64,000 nt of DNA. It comes from Candidatus Poseidoniaceae archaeon (GTDB lineage Archaea > Thermoplasmatota > Poseidoniia > Poseidoniales > Poseidoniaceae). The notes beneath the pieces were generated by a model that made no database searches, was not told where the DNA came from, and saw nothing but the letters and a program-made list of their open reading frames with translations. Position numbers and translations under genes: made by a program. Every line of letters begins with the position of its first letter. Position 1 is the first letter of the stretch. The stretch is from contig JAOMTZ010000004.1 of NCBI GenBank assembly GCA_028356125.1, positions 1 to 64,000 of the forward strand, read 5' to 3'. Below are positions 11,529 through 20,990 of the stretch, one piece after another.

Positions 11529-12644
11529 TTACCCGACAAATACTCCATCATCGAGAACTTGTGTGTCGTCAAGCCAAACAGATGGTTTGGTAATTACTCC
11601 AGGGATATGAATTCCAACTGCAGCATTACCTCCTAAACTTGTATTATCTCCTATTGAGAAGTAGCATGTTCCCAACTGTTTCTCATCTTCAAGTACGTGA
11701 CCTGTCATTTTTGCGTTAGGGTTCATCCCAAATCCAAATTCGGCAACAGTCCAGACTTGTTCTCTATCTTTTGATTTCAATCTAGATGCTGCTTCTCCAA
11801 ATTGTTGTCGGATATGCGATGCGGTAGAATCGCCTTTGATGTCGATTACAATACCGTTTTCGACAACTAATTCAAGAGGTTCCTCGAGCATTGTAGATTC
11901 CCATGTACCATCAATTACAATAGTTCCATTCATGCTACCTTCACGAGGTAAGACAAATGCTTTGCCTGCTGGCAAATTAGTAATCATACGAGGTCTATTA
12001 CAAATCCCATTGTCATCCAATTTCCAATCTCGCCAGGAGACTTCGAATTCGATATCTGTGCCATTTGTATCCTTTACGTGAATCAAACGTTTTCTTCTCA
12101 ATGTACTGGACAATTCTGAAAGGTTCTTTTTTATTTCATTAAAGTCAGCAGTCATTCCACCACTTACGAACATCTCAGGCGTCATTCCAGGCATTGTAGC
12201 AACTCTTGCTCCCTCTTTTACAGCAGTACGAATCGCTCTAGTATGGGTAAGTGAATATCTGGTCGGAGCGATCACAATTTGTTGCTGACGCATCAAATTA
12301 GCAACAGGAGACGGGGGCTCTTCGCCATGATGGCGGCTTTTAGGCATTACAATTAGAAGAACTCTGTCTGAACGCTCGGTTGCTGAACGATGAAGGGCTT
12401 GTCCGATTTCTCCTGTTGTTGGATCACAAACAATTAGGACATTTTCTCCTCTTCGTATGTCCATACATGTGTGAGTGACTCGTTTAGCAGATTCCATTAA
12501 CGCTATTTCTATGTCGATTTCACTGGGAGAATTATCGAGTTCCTCTTCTGGAACTTCGGCTAAAACAACTTCCTCAATCTCTAAATCATCTTCTTCATTT
12601 TTGGCTTTTTCATCCTTCGATTTGCGGCGGAAGGGAGAGGCCAT
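11529..12644 (-). CDS. Aminopeptidase T-like leucyl aminopeptidase (peptidase family M29)
   Basis: Probable metal-dependent aminopeptidase that removes N-terminal residues from peptides in the cytoplasm. The C-terminal half has the family's metal-site segments: VAEFGFGMNPNA, HVLEDEKQLGTCYFSIGDNTSLGG and VGIHIPGV. The N-terminal 45 residues are a charged, low-complexity extension (KSKDEKAKNEEDDLE) not usual in the family. The start used is the second ATG (MASPFRRK); an ATG 15 bp upstream is also possible. The 3' end abuts the stop of the zinc-ribbon gene with no gap. At 371 residues it is near the family length of about 370-410. Confidence 0.8.
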   Translation of the reverse strand: MASPFRRKSKDEKAKNEEDDLEIEEVVLAEVPEEELDNSPSEIDIEIALMESAKRVTHTCMDIRRGENVLIVCDPTTGEIGQALHRSATERSDRVLLIVMPKSRHHGEEPPSPVANLMRQQQIVIAPTRYSLTHTRAIRTAVKEGARVATMPGMTPEMFVSGGMTADFNEIKKNLSELSSTLRRKRLIHVKDTNGTDIEFEVSWRDWKLDDNGICNRPRMITNLPAGKAFVLPREGSMNGTIVIDGTWESTMLEEPLELVVENGIVIDIKGDSTASHIRQQFGEAASRLKSKDREQVWTVAEFGFGMNPNAKMTGHVLEDEKQLGTCYFSIGDNTSLGGNAAVGIHIPGVITKPSVWLDDTQVLDDGVFVG

Positions 12645-12709
12645 GTTAAGCGGATGCACGACTACGACTTGAAATTGTGCCCAGCAAGCGCTGAAAAATT
12701 GAAGACTAA

Positions 12710-14215
12710 ATGACTACTCGAATGTATATGGGCGACAAAGAAGAATTCATGTCTAGGGTCAATGATTTATACAGATTTGAAGCAATTCAGGGACATTTAG
12801 GCTGGGACCAAGAGACAATTATGCCGACTAAGGGAGCTAAAGCACGAGGAGAAATACTTGCTTGGCTAGCAGGGGAACGCCATAGTAGACTAATCGACCC
12901 AGAATTAGGTGAATTGATTTCCAAATTAGAAGGAGGAGAGTATGACAACTTTTTTTCAGCCAATGTAAGAGAAATGCGAAGAAAATACGACGAGGCTGTG
13001 AAATTACCTACTGAGTTTGTTTCTGAACTAACCAAAGCCCGTAGTGAAGCACTCATTGCATGGCAGAAAGCCCGCAGTGAGAGTGATTTCTCTCAGTTTG
13101 CTCCTCATCTTGAAAACATGATCCAATTGACTCATCAGCGAATCGAATACCTTGGTAGTCAGCATACGCCATATGATGTACTTCTGGATGAATACGAGGT
13201 TGGCATGACTGTTGAAGATTATGACCCCTTATTTTCGGGCTTGAAAGATAGACTTGTACCCCTGTTGTCGAAAATAATGAATTCTGATGTAGAGATTCCA
13301 CGATTGCCTGAAACTATGACATTCCCTATTGATGCACAAGAAGAATTCTGCAATCGTGTCAGTAAGGCGATGGGTTTTGATTTCGAAGCAGGAAGAATGG
13401 ATCGCTCAACCCATCCATTCTGTGCAGGCTTGTGGCCTGATGATACGAGGTTCACTACCAGGTTTGATGAAAAGGACCCATTTTCTTGTCTCTATGCAGT
13501 CATGCATGAATCCGGTCACGGCTTGTACGAGCAAGGCCTACCTAGAGAATACAGCTATTCTCCTGTGGGGATGGCTGTGTCACTTGGAGTCCATGAATCT
13601 CAAAGTAGGTTTTGGGAAAACCAAATCGGTCGAACTGCAGAGTTTTGGAAAATCTCCATGCCATGGTTCAGAGAACAATTCCCTGACTGTCCGGATTGGG
13701 ATTTCGAAACGTTGGATTTAGTGGCGAATGAAGTGAAGCCGGATTTCATTAGAGTTGAAGCAGATGAGGTTACATACAACCTTCACATTATGATTCGTTA
13801 TGAAATTGAGAAGATGATATTCAACGAAGGACTTCAAGTTGCAGATATTCCTGCAACATGGAATAAGATGATGATGGACTGGTTTGGAATAGAAGTTCCT
13901 AATGATTCAATGGGCTGCTTACAAGATATCCATTGGTCTATGGGCGCATTTGGATATTTCCCTACCTATACTCTAGGGAATCTATACGCTGCACAATTAC
14001 TCGACAAGATGTCTGATGATTTAGGGGATGTAGATCAGATAATCGGTTCTGGTAATTGGTCCAGTATGCTTGACTGGTTACGCAAAAATATACATCAGCA
14101 AGGCTCAGTAATGACGCCTGCTGAACTCATTGAGTTCGCTACAGGCAAAGCACCAAGCCCTGAGCCATTCCTTGATTACGTCGAAAGAAAATATTCCAAA
14201 CTTTACAAGTTGTGA
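12710..14215 (+). CDS. Carboxypeptidase Taq (peptidase family M32)
   Basis: Zinc carboxypeptidase that trims C-terminal residues from peptides, probably in the cytoplasm as no signal peptide is present. The catalytic HEXXH is HESGH at residues 266-270. The family signatures ATG-to-HPF (RSTHPF), DDTRFTTR and the downstream Glu ligand region (SLGVHESQSRFWEN) are present. At 501 residues it matches the family's usual 490-510. It is divergent from the M29 peptidase 65 bp away, so the pair may serve peptide recycling. The downstream reverse-strand gene begins at the very next base. Confidence 0.92.
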   Translation: MTTRMYMGDKEEFMSRVNDLYRFEAIQGHLGWDQETIMPTKGAKARGEILAWLAGERHSRLIDPELGELISKLEGGEYDNFFSANVREMRRKYDEAVKLPTEFVSELTKARSEALIAWQKARSESDFSQFAPHLENMIQLTHQRIEYLGSQHTPYDVLLDEYEVGMTVEDYDPLFSGLKDRLVPLLSKIMNSDVEIPRLPETMTFPIDAQEEFCNRVSKAMGFDFEAGRMDRSTHPFCAGLWPDDTRFTTRFDEKDPFSCLYAVMHESGHGLYEQGLPREYSYSPVGMAVSLGVHESQSRFWENQIGRTAEFWKISMPWFREQFPDCPDWDFETLDLVANEVKPDFIRVEADEVTYNLHIMIRYEIEKMIFNEGLQVADIPATWNKMMMDWFGIEVPNDSMGCLQDIHWSMGAFGYFPTYTLGNLYAAQLLDKMSDDLGDVDQIIGSGNWSSMLDWLRKNIHQQGSVMTPAELIEFATGKAPSPEPFLDYVERKYSKLYKL

Positions 14216-14521
14216 TTATTCTTCTTCGCCAGAACTGCCTGTAACCTTTGCTTGAAGTGTGTTCAACATTCCAGTTAGTTCAGATATTGCGTCTTGCAAA
14301 TCATTTGTTCTATCTTCTTCATTATCTGTACCAAATGATATACCTAACAGTGTTATCATTGCACCAGACAACATGATTACTGCCGACACGAAAAGATCTT
14401 TCAAATCAGTATCTTCTCCGTTAGCTAACATGATGCCCCAAAGTGCGCCTGCTGCGAATATTAGCAAGCCAAGTATTATCTGTTGATGCCCAGGTCCAAG
14501 TTTTTCTTCTAGTCCACTCAT
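14216..14521 (-). CDS. Small two-helix membrane protein
   Basis: A 101-residue protein with two predicted transmembrane helices (about residues 14-33 and 44-63) and an acidic C-terminal segment with heptad-like Leu and Ile spacing (LQDAISELTGMLNTLQAKV), probably a short coiled coil. Not recognised as a named family. Its stop codon abuts that of the M32 peptidase. Confidence 0.65.
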   Translation of the reverse strand: MSGLEEKLGPGHQQIILGLLIFAAGALWGIMLANGEDTDLKDLFVSAVIMLSGAMITLLGISFGTDNEEDRTNDLQDAISELTGMLNTLQAKVTGSSGEEE

Positions 14522-14595
14522 TGTGTTTCCCCGCTTGGAAGATAACTCTTCTAGTAAAAAACTTAGCGGAAAATTTTTCTATTTTTCACCGATAT

Positions 14596-15999
14596 TTAAT
14601 TCCACGGCGTCATGACCAATGGTTTTCCTGCTTGACCTGGTTCAACAATGCATCTCCCTTTTGGCCCTGTTGAGTCATTTCTTTCAAACACAGGGATACC
14701 TGCAATAACAGTTAGAATTGGCCATCCGACTAATGTTTTGCCAGCGAATGGGTTCCATCCAACAGTTGACCATGCATTCTTATCTTCAACAAGTAGTTCT
14801 TTCTTCAAATCCACTAGAACAATATCTCCGTCATACCCTTCCTCAAGTTTTCCTTTACCTATCATTCCGTAACATTCTGCAACATTACTGGACATCCATT
14901 GAACAACTTGTTCGATTGTACATTCCCCATTTGCAGCGTGAGTTAGCATTACTGGAAGGGATGTTTCTACTCCTGGCATTCCACTATATGCGTGAGGGAA
15001 GCCTTTCGCCTTGTTTTCAAGGGTATGAGGGGCGTGGTCCGTTGCTATGCAATTTACAGTTCCATCATGCAACCTCTTCCATAATATCTCCTTGTCCTTT
15101 TGATATCTAATAGGCGGGTTCATCTTTAATCGAGTTCCAAGAACTTCAACATCTCTTTCATCAAATGTCAAATGTTGAGGTAGTACTTCTGTGGTAATGT
15201 GTGCTTGACCTTTTTCACCAGTAAGTGAAGTCAAACCGTTCAACCAATCAGCTTCTATTCCAGAAGTTAAGTGAAGAATATGTAATCTATGACCACTATC
15301 TTGAGCATATCCAACCGCTCTCTTTGTGGCGATTAATGCTGTTTCTTCGTCTCTCCATTCAGCATGAGCGGCCATATCTGTGCGGCCTTCAATCATCTTC
15401 TTCCTTTCGATCATCCTCGTCTCATCTTCAGCATGAACTGCGATTAGCCCCGCTGTATTATCGAAGATAGTCTTCAATGCACTTGATTCATTGACCAATA
15501 AATCACCAGTCGATGAGCCCATGAATATTTTGATTCCACATATTCCTGGGATTGCAATAGGAGCCTCGGGTGTTCCTACAGCCTTCTGTAACTCCTCTAC
15601 ATTTGATTCTGTAGCACCGATAAAGAATCCATAATTTGTAACACACCGGTTCGATGCAGTTTCTAACTTGTTATACATCGATTCTAATGTTGTCTGGCTA
15701 GGAACATTGTTTGGCATGTCTAAGAAAGATGTGACTCCACCACTCGCAGCAGCACGGGAACCTGTGTGTAAGTCCTCTTTTTCGGGCTGTCCTGGGTCTC
15801 TAAAGTGAACTTGCGGGTCGATGATGCCAGGGAGCAGGTGTAGTCCAGCAGCATCATGAATTAATTCTCCATCTTGTGGCTTGAGACTTCCATCTGTGGA
15901 GATTTCCGAAATTGCTCCATCAGTTATTCTCAAGTCACCGGTTACAATTCCATTGGGAAGAACCATTTTAGCGCCAGTTATCAAAATATTTCCGTTCAT
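14596..15999 (-). CDS. pyrC: Dihydroorotase (class I amidohydrolase)
   Basis: Cyclises N-carbamoyl-L-aspartate to dihydroorotate in pyrimidine synthesis. The amidohydrolase metal motif is GIIDPQVHFRDPG (residues 59-71, with H65 and the substrate-contacting R67). Further signs are the IKIFMGSST segment holding the candidate carbamylated Lys, HAEDE, HILHLTS and the catalytic Asp in CIATDHAPHT. At 467 residues it matches class I enzymes (about 430-470). The chosen ATG (15999) has a GAAGGTGA ribosome-binding site inside the end of the upstream mogA-like gene, 4 bp away, so the two are co-transcribed. Allantoinase is a less likely alternative. Confidence 0.87.
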   Translation of the reverse strand: MNGNILITGAKMVLPNGIVTGDLRITDGAISEISTDGSLKPQDGELIHDAAGLHLLPGIIDPQVHFRDPGQPEKEDLHTGSRAAASGGVTSFLDMPNNVPSQTTLESMYNKLETASNRCVTNYGFFIGATESNVEELQKAVGTPEAPIAIPGICGIKIFMGSSTGDLLVNESSALKTIFDNTAGLIAVHAEDETRMIERKKMIEGRTDMAAHAEWRDEETALIATKRAVGYAQDSGHRLHILHLTSGIEADWLNGLTSLTGEKGQAHITTEVLPQHLTFDERDVEVLGTRLKMNPPIRYQKDKEILWKRLHDGTVNCIATDHAPHTLENKAKGFPHAYSGMPGVETSLPVMLTHAANGECTIEQVVQWMSSNVAECYGMIGKGKLEEGYDGDIVLVDLKKELLVEDKNAWSTVGWNPFAGKTLVGWPILTVIAGIPVFERNDSTGPKGRCIVEPGQAGKPLVMTPWN

Positions 16000-16003
16000 T
16001 ATT

Positions 16004-16552
16004 TCACCTTCTTTTTGCATTCTTAGGGCGGAATGCATCGCATACAGTATCGTTCATATCGATGTATGGACCATCCAACAAATCGACACAATAAGGAACA
16101 GCCTTCCAAATTTCATCAATCGTTTCTCTGATTGCTTTTGGTCTACCCGGCAAATTGAATATAACGCACTGACCTCTTGTGCCACCTATTTGTCTTGATA
16201 GAATTGCAGTTGGGACGAATTCTAGCGATATAGCGCGCATCTGTTCTCCAAACCCAGGCATTATCCTATCGCATACCATTTCAGTCGCTTCGGGAGTTAT
16301 ATCTCTCACAGCAGGTCCTGTTCCACCTGTTGTGACTATCACATTGCAGCCTAGTGTATCTACCATCTCAATCAATGTATTTGATATGGCTTCAATTTCG
16401 TCAGGTACTACTCTGTAATGATGACTCCATTCAGATAAAATAGCCTCTTCGAAAAAGCCTAGAATTGCCGGGCCTCCTTCGTCTTGATACTCCCCTTTAG
16501 AGGCTCTATCCGACACGGTTAGTATGCCAAAAGTAGCAGGATCTCCAACCAT
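16004..16552 (-). CDS. mog: Molybdopterin adenylyltransferase, MogA/MoaB family
   Basis: Probable activation of molybdopterin by AMP transfer before metal insertion. Motifs are the N-terminal ILTVSDRAS, TTGGTGPAVRDITPEAT (TTGGTG at residues 74-79) and the late FNLPGRPKAIRE. Its 182 residues fit MogA/MoaB size (about 160-200). MogA and MoaB cannot be separated by eye. It is the first gene of a pair with dihydroorotase and lies 9 bp after the large membrane protein gene, so all three may be one transcript. Confidence 0.85.
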   Translation of the reverse strand: MVGDPATFGILTVSDRASKGEYQDEGGPAILGFFEEAILSEWSHHYRVVPDEIEAISNTLIEMVDTLGCNVIVTTGGTGPAVRDITPEATEMVCDRIMPGFGEQMRAISLEFVPTAILSRQIGGTRGQCVIFNLPGRPKAIRETIDEIWKAVPYCVDLLDGPYIDMNDTVCDAFRPKNAKRR

Positions 16553-16561
16553 TGAATCGCC

Positions 16562-18664
16562 TCACTGATTACCGTACTTGTCCCTTATATCGGCGTGGAA
16601 CGAATCCAGTAGAGTATCTTCGAATAGTTCAGCTTGTCTCCTAATCTTGGTTGACCTCATGTGCAGGAATGCCATGCCAATGAATGCGATAATTGCGATA
16701 GGAATTGCAGCTTCGAGTTTGTATTTGTGCATCACAGTAACAATACCTTCAGCAGTATATGCCCACGTCAGAGATGCGATTGAACCGCCAACAAATGTCG
16801 CCCAAAGTACACGCATGAACTTCATACGAGAAAGCAAACCTAGCATTGCGCCAACTAGAACTCCTGATGCCATAAATGGAATCCAAACGAATACTATCAG
16901 CCCCCAGAACCCCCATTTGTTAATCATTTCACGCTTTTCATTTGCAGTATACTCTACGGTTGACAGAATATCTCCGAATAACTTGGTCTGTAGAACTCTA
17001 CCGCCCAGACCATCCTGTTTTGCAACAGCGGCAACACGGGCATCTTTGCTGCCCTTAGTCGATAACGTCTCAACCCTTCCTGCTCCAGACCGGTCTGCTA
17101 GAGTCGATACCAGGTTTCGACCCTTGACAATCAATTCTTGAGACCCAACCAGTTCAGGGTTCTCTCGGGAAATATACTTCCTTAGGTGCTTTTCTATATC
17201 TGTATTCGAATCTTTGAATCTGAAGAAAGCAAATCTCTGATTTGGCTTGTAAGCGACTCTAACGAAGATGATAGAGTCCTCGCTGGTAACTGTTGCCATT
17301 TGCAGAAGTAACTCATTCTTCGAACGGAAATATCCCTTGACAGATTCTCTAACTTCGTCTTCAACTTTAGACAACATGTGCAGATCTCTGAAGAATGATG
17401 TATAATCCTGGTCTTCCTGTTCTTCATCTTCAACCATACCACTACCAACACCGATGCCAGTCTCGAAATCAATCGCTTGGTTATCTCCTATTGACCGAAC
17501 AGTCAATTGAACAGGCTTGAAAACTCTGAATAATGCGAACTCTTCAAGGACTTCTCTCAAGATATCGGACCTGACATCGGCTGAGTCAGAAAAAGTACCG
17601 TCTGTGTTGGAGTAAGGTACCATGATGTCAATCGATAAATCCCGGACCTCTATCTTGTATAAATCCCAATCCATCGAGATGTGTAGCCTTCTCTCTGTAT
17701 TACGTAAAACATCAGCAACAACCTTTCTAATGTGAGTTCTAGATAGCATATCGTCAGTTTCTTGATGATATAATTTGTACATTACTGGGTAAGCCAAGAA
17801 TAACGAAATAACAGACAAAGACAGTGAGATGAAAGCCATCCACCAAGCAGGAATTCCTGCAGCTCCACCAGTTAGCATAGCAGTTTCTCTACCTCCTCCT
17901 AATTCAGCACCCATCAGAACGAATCCCCAATTCCCTAGATCGGTTACAGACCAACAGGAACGAGGTCCATCCTCGACAAGTTCAGCTTCACGCTTAACTT
18001 CAGAATCAACAAATGGTAGGAATGAGAGCGCATTTTCAGAAGTGGTTATCTCGAATTCTAGAGTTTTAGTAATTCTTTCAGTGCCGTTGACACGGTCATC
18101 ATCCGTTTTGTTGCTCATATTGGTTTGGAGTTGGTATACATCGATTTTCACAACAACTTCATAGACGCCTATGTCCCATTCTTCGAAGTCGACCCGTGTT
18201 GATTTCTTCTCAACTTCACCTTGTGAAGGTTCAGGATTATCTGCATCGCCAACCGCCGTCACTGTCCAATTCAGTACAGCAATACCCTGTGCTAAATTAC
18301 GACCAGATATCTTCAATTCTTCAGCGTCATTATCCGGATAGGCGTGTATCCATGGAGTATCAATGACCTCTTCACATTGGTCTCCTGAATCTAGGAATGT
18401 TCCGCTCGCCCAATGGTCTAAGGAGGTGGATTCTCCAAAAACTCCACCTGACATTCCAAACAGTAGCATTGCATATAATGCGCCGTATCCAAGGCCAGCG
18501 AGTAATGTCCAATCTTCAATGGCAGAAGGGAATCTTCTCTTTGAATCAGAATTTCTTCTTTTCCTTATCCCTGCCAATTCCTTGGAAACCTTGTCAATAG
18601 GTTTGTTTTCTGCAGCCTCTTCTGCAGTGGAGTGATTATCACTATCGATATTTTTCGACCCCAT
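16562..18664 (-). CDS. Large membrane protein with C-terminal small multidrug export-like domain
   Basis: A 700-residue protein. An N-terminal cytoplasmic stretch leads into a helix (LLAGLGYGALYAMLLFGM), a roughly 170-residue external domain with beta-strand patterns, a second helix (FISLSLSVISLFLAYPVMY), a soluble domain of about 300 residues, and three or four C-terminal helices. The segment from WGFWGLIVFVW through VLVGAMLGLLSRMKF resembles the small multidrug export family (PF06695/COG2426), a tentative call. The start used is ATG 18664 because the upstream part of the open frame is occupied by a GC-rich palindrome that leads straight into this ATG. Function is unknown. Confidence 0.7.
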   Translation of the reverse strand: MGSKNIDSDNHSTAEEAAENKPIDKVSKELAGIRKRRNSDSKRRFPSAIEDWTLLAGLGYGALYAMLLFGMSGGVFGESTSLDHWASGTFLDSGDQCEEVIDTPWIHAYPDNDAEELKISGRNLAQGIAVLNWTVTAVGDADNPEPSQGEVEKKSTRVDFEEWDIGVYEVVVKIDVYQLQTNMSNKTDDDRVNGTERITKTLEFEITTSENALSFLPFVDSEVKREAELVEDGPRSCWSVTDLGNWGFVLMGAELGGGRETAMLTGGAAGIPAWWMAFISLSLSVISLFLAYPVMYKLYHQETDDMLSRTHIRKVVADVLRNTERRLHISMDWDLYKIEVRDLSIDIMVPYSNTDGTFSDSADVRSDILREVLEEFALFRVFKPVQLTVRSIGDNQAIDFETGIGVGSGMVEDEEQEDQDYTSFFRDLHMLSKVEDEVRESVKGYFRSKNELLLQMATVTSEDSIIFVRVAYKPNQRFAFFRFKDSNTDIEKHLRKYISRENPELVGSQELIVKGRNLVSTLADRSGAGRVETLSTKGSKDARVAAVAKQDGLGGRVLQTKLFGDILSTVEYTANEKREMINKWGFWGLIVFVWIPFMASGVLVGAMLGLLSRMKFMRVLWATFVGGSIASLTWAYTAEGIVTVMHKYKLEAAIPIAIIAFIGMAFLHMRSTKIRRQAELFEDTLLDSFHADIRDKYGNQ

Positions 18665-18668
18665 TTTT

Positions 18669-18681
18669 GCCCCTACGGGGC
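18669..18681. promoter_or_regulatory. GCCCC-TAC-GGGGC palindrome abutting a start codon
   Basis: A 13-bp inverted repeat (arms GCCCC/GGGGC around TAC) ends four bases before the ATG of the large membrane protein gene on the reverse strand. Read on that strand it supplies AGGGG as a possible ribosome-binding site within a hairpin. Compare the palindromes at 3816 and 56506. Confidence 0.4.
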
Positions 18682-18783
18682 ATAAGCACATGAAGGCTAT
18701 GCTGTTTCAGGCAAAGCAAATCCCCAAAAGTGGATTTTTTGAGAGGATTCAAGGTTTGAAATACAAACAAATCAGTATCGAAT

Positions 18784-18859
18784 TGGTGGGTTAGGCCGGA
18801 CTTGAACCAGCGACCTCGGCATCTTCAGTGCCGCGCTCTCCCAACTAAGCTACTAACCC
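18784..18859 (-). tRNA. tRNA-Phe (GAA), CCA encoded
   Basis: Read on the reverse strand, the acceptor stem is GGGTTAG paired with CTAACCC. The anticodon stem CGGCA/TGCCG encloses the loop CTGAAGA with anticodon GAA. The T stem GCTGG/CCGGC encloses TTCAAGT. A 3' discriminator A is followed by a genome-encoded CCA. No intron is seen. It lies between the RNase PH gene and the large membrane protein gene. Confidence 0.95.
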
Positions 18860-18906
18860 GGGATAACCTCGCCACACGCATCAGCATTTCAAGCCTTACG
18901 GCTCAT

Positions 18907-19731
18907 TCACTCGATATCATCGAGCACTACTGCCTGCATTTCAGCTAATTTTGCGAGTCCATTTCGGGACATATCAAGCAATGCTTGCAATTCATCATAA
19001 GAGAAAGTAGACTCTTCTCCTGTTCCTTGAACTTCGACGAACTTTCCATCTGATGTTCCTACAACATTCATGTCAACATCAGCATTAGAATCTAGAATGT
19101 AATCAAGGTCTAGGAATACATCTTCTCCAATTAATCCGACAGATATAGCCGATAGGTCGTGAGGAATAACCTTGTTTTCGTGATTACGTGCTTCTGTTTC
19201 CGATAGTTGAGGGGCAGTCCATCCGTTATCACGGTCATCACGAGTTGGGCGCAGATCGATTGGCAGGCAGTCACCGCTAGCAATCAATCTTCTAACCGCT
19301 AATCTAAGAGCAATATTTGCTGCAGTGATCGAGGCACATCGAGTACCACCGTCCGCATTTAGAACGTCACAATCAACAGTGAGTGCAATTGGCCCCAATG
19401 CTTCAAGGTCGATTGCTCCTCTAAGTGAGCGGGCAATCAATCTCTCAATTTCTTGAGTACGTCCTTTTGCACCTCTGCGCTCTCGACGGAAGCGGGAATC
19501 AGTAGAGCCAGGTAGCAGTGAGTATTCTGCATGAACCCAGCCTTTAGTGGCATCTCTAGGGAACCAGCCAGGAAGTCTAGCTTCTTTGGTTACACAGCAT
19601 AGAATGTGAGTCTCACCTTGCCTGTATAGAATACTTGCAAGGGCGTTTGGAGTGAAGTCGATTTCAACCTCAATATTTCTCATTTCATCTTTAGGACGGT
19701 CGGTCTCAATCCCGGTCTTGAACTTGGCCAT
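18907..19731 (-). CDS. rph: Ribonuclease PH, bacterial type
   Basis: Phosphorolytic 3'-5' exoribonuclease expected to trim tRNA 3' ends. Bacterial-type RNase PH motifs are clear: GWVHAEYSLLPGS, RGAKGRTQEIERLIARSLR and DCDVLNADGGTRCASIT. Length (274 residues) is slightly above the bacterial norm of about 240-255. The start used is ATG 19731; one 18 bp upstream is open. An archaeal exosome subunit Rrp41 is the alternative, but no Rrp4 or Rrp42 gene is adjacent and the motifs look bacterial, which would suggest ancient transfer. The tRNA-Phe gene lies immediately downstream. Confidence 0.8.
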   Translation of the reverse strand: MAKFKTGIETDRPKDEMRNIEVEIDFTPNALASILYRQGETHILCCVTKEARLPGWFPRDATKGWVHAEYSLLPGSTDSRFRRERRGAKGRTQEIERLIARSLRGAIDLEALGPIALTVDCDVLNADGGTRCASITAANIALRLAVRRLIASGDCLPIDLRPTRDDRDNGWTAPQLSETEARNHENKVIPHDLSAISVGLIGEDVFLDLDYILDSNADVDMNVVGTSDGKFVEVQGTGEESTFSYDELQALLDMSRNGLAKLAEMQAVVLDDIE

Positions 19732-19808
19732 GTTCGGGCGAGCAACCACTACACAAGAACACTTCCGTTCGCGCGCAGGTTGAAGAATCGCCTCTTGTTG
19801 GGACGGCT

Positions 19809-20954
19809 ATGTCAAGAGTCGCAATATGTGGTGTCGCTCGTACTCCAATTGGTAAATTCAGAGGCAGCCTCTCCAATTTGAGTGCTGTAGAGTTAGGCAT
19901 TCGTTCGGTTAAGGAATTGCTGAGTCGATGCAATATTGACCCGTCAAGCGGTGTAATCGATGAGGTATTATTCGGCCAAGTTCTCCAGGCTGGAGCTGGC
20001 CAAGCACCAGCGCGTCAGGTTGCATTAGGTGCCGGACTACCAAACTCTACTGCCGCAACTACCATCAACAAAGTATGCGGCTCTTCACTGAAAGCTGCAA
20101 TGATAGCTGCCAACAGTATCAAGGCTGGAGAATACAAGGCTATCATCGCTGGTGGAATGGAGAGCATGACAAATGCTCCTAAGTTTGAGAAGCGCAATGG
20201 CGAAGAAAAAGAAATGGTTTCAACTATGGTTCACGATGGATTATGGGATGTTTACAACGATGTTCACATGGGTAATACTGGAGAAATTGTTGCCAATGAG
20301 TGTAATATCTCTAGAGAAAAAATGGATGCTTTCGCAGCCAGTTCTCAAAACAAAGCAGCAGAGGCTGAAGCAAACGGCTGGTTTGACTGGGAAAGGTTCG
20401 ACATGCCTGAACTCTCCACAGATGAGGGAGTTCGTGCAGGAACAACTGCAGAAAAATTAGCAGGCCTCAGGCCAGTATTCCAAGATGATGGGATGGTTAC
20501 AGCAGGTAACGCATCAACTCTCAATGACGGTGCTTCTGCAGTATTGGTTGCTGACGAAGATTTCGCTAAGGAAAATGGCTGGGAAATAATTGCAATTATT
20601 GAGGACTACTGCACCGCAGGTGTGGAACCTCACCGTGTAATGTATGCCCCAGTTCCAGCGATCAAGATGTTACTTGAGAGAGCGAATATGGATGTAATGG
20701 ATGTTGATGTTTACGAACACAATGAAGCATTTGCAAGCGCATCATGCGCAGTTGCCCAAGACGTAGGAATCCCAGATGACAGATTCAATCTTCACGGTGG
20801 AGCCGTTGCTCTGGGCCATCCGCTCGGAAGTAGCGGAACTCGCTGTCTGATCACAATGATTGGAGTAATGCGCAGACTTGAGGCTAAGAGCGGAATTGTT
20901 TCTCTTTGCCTTGGCGGCGGGAATGCAGTAGCAATGAGAATTTCACTCGCATAA
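19809..20954 (+). CDS. atoB: Acetyl-CoA C-acetyltransferase (thiolase)
   Basis: Condenses two acetyl-CoA or cleaves 3-ketoacyl-CoA. The nucleophilic Cys is C90 in NKVCGSSLKA. The catalytic His and second Cys motifs are NEAFA, GGAVALGHPLGSSGTR and CLGGGNAVA. At 381 residues it is the usual length for degradative or biosynthetic thiolases (about 390). Whether it feeds the mevalonate route or fatty-acid breakdown cannot be told from context. It is the last ordinary housekeeping gene before the accessory island. A T-rich run follows its stop. Confidence 0.92.
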   Translation: MSRVAICGVARTPIGKFRGSLSNLSAVELGIRSVKELLSRCNIDPSSGVIDEVLFGQVLQAGAGQAPARQVALGAGLPNSTAATTINKVCGSSLKAAMIAANSIKAGEYKAIIAGGMESMTNAPKFEKRNGEEKEMVSTMVHDGLWDVYNDVHMGNTGEIVANECNISREKMDAFAASSQNKAAEAEANGWFDWERFDMPELSTDEGVRAGTTAEKLAGLRPVFQDDGMVTAGNASTLNDGASAVLVADEDFAKENGWEIIAIIEDYCTAGVEPHRVMYAPVPAIKMLLERANMDVMDVDVYEHNEAFASASCAVAQDVGIPDDRFNLHGGAVALGHPLGSSGTRCLITMIGVMRRLEAKSGIVSLCLGGGNAVAMRISLA

Positions 20955-20990
20955 ATCGAGGGCAGTCGGCTTTTTAGTAGTAGATGTCCT

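Noticed and set aside
18718-18737. AAATCC...GGATTT hairpin followed by T-run as a terminator
   Set aside because: On the forward strand no gene ends here, and on the reverse strand the T-run is on the wrong side, so it does not fit either neighbour.
18784-18859. tRNA-Phe as integration site of the island
   Set aside because: No repeat of the tRNA 3' end was noticed at the far edge of the island, no integrase is present, and two core genes lie between the tRNA and the island.
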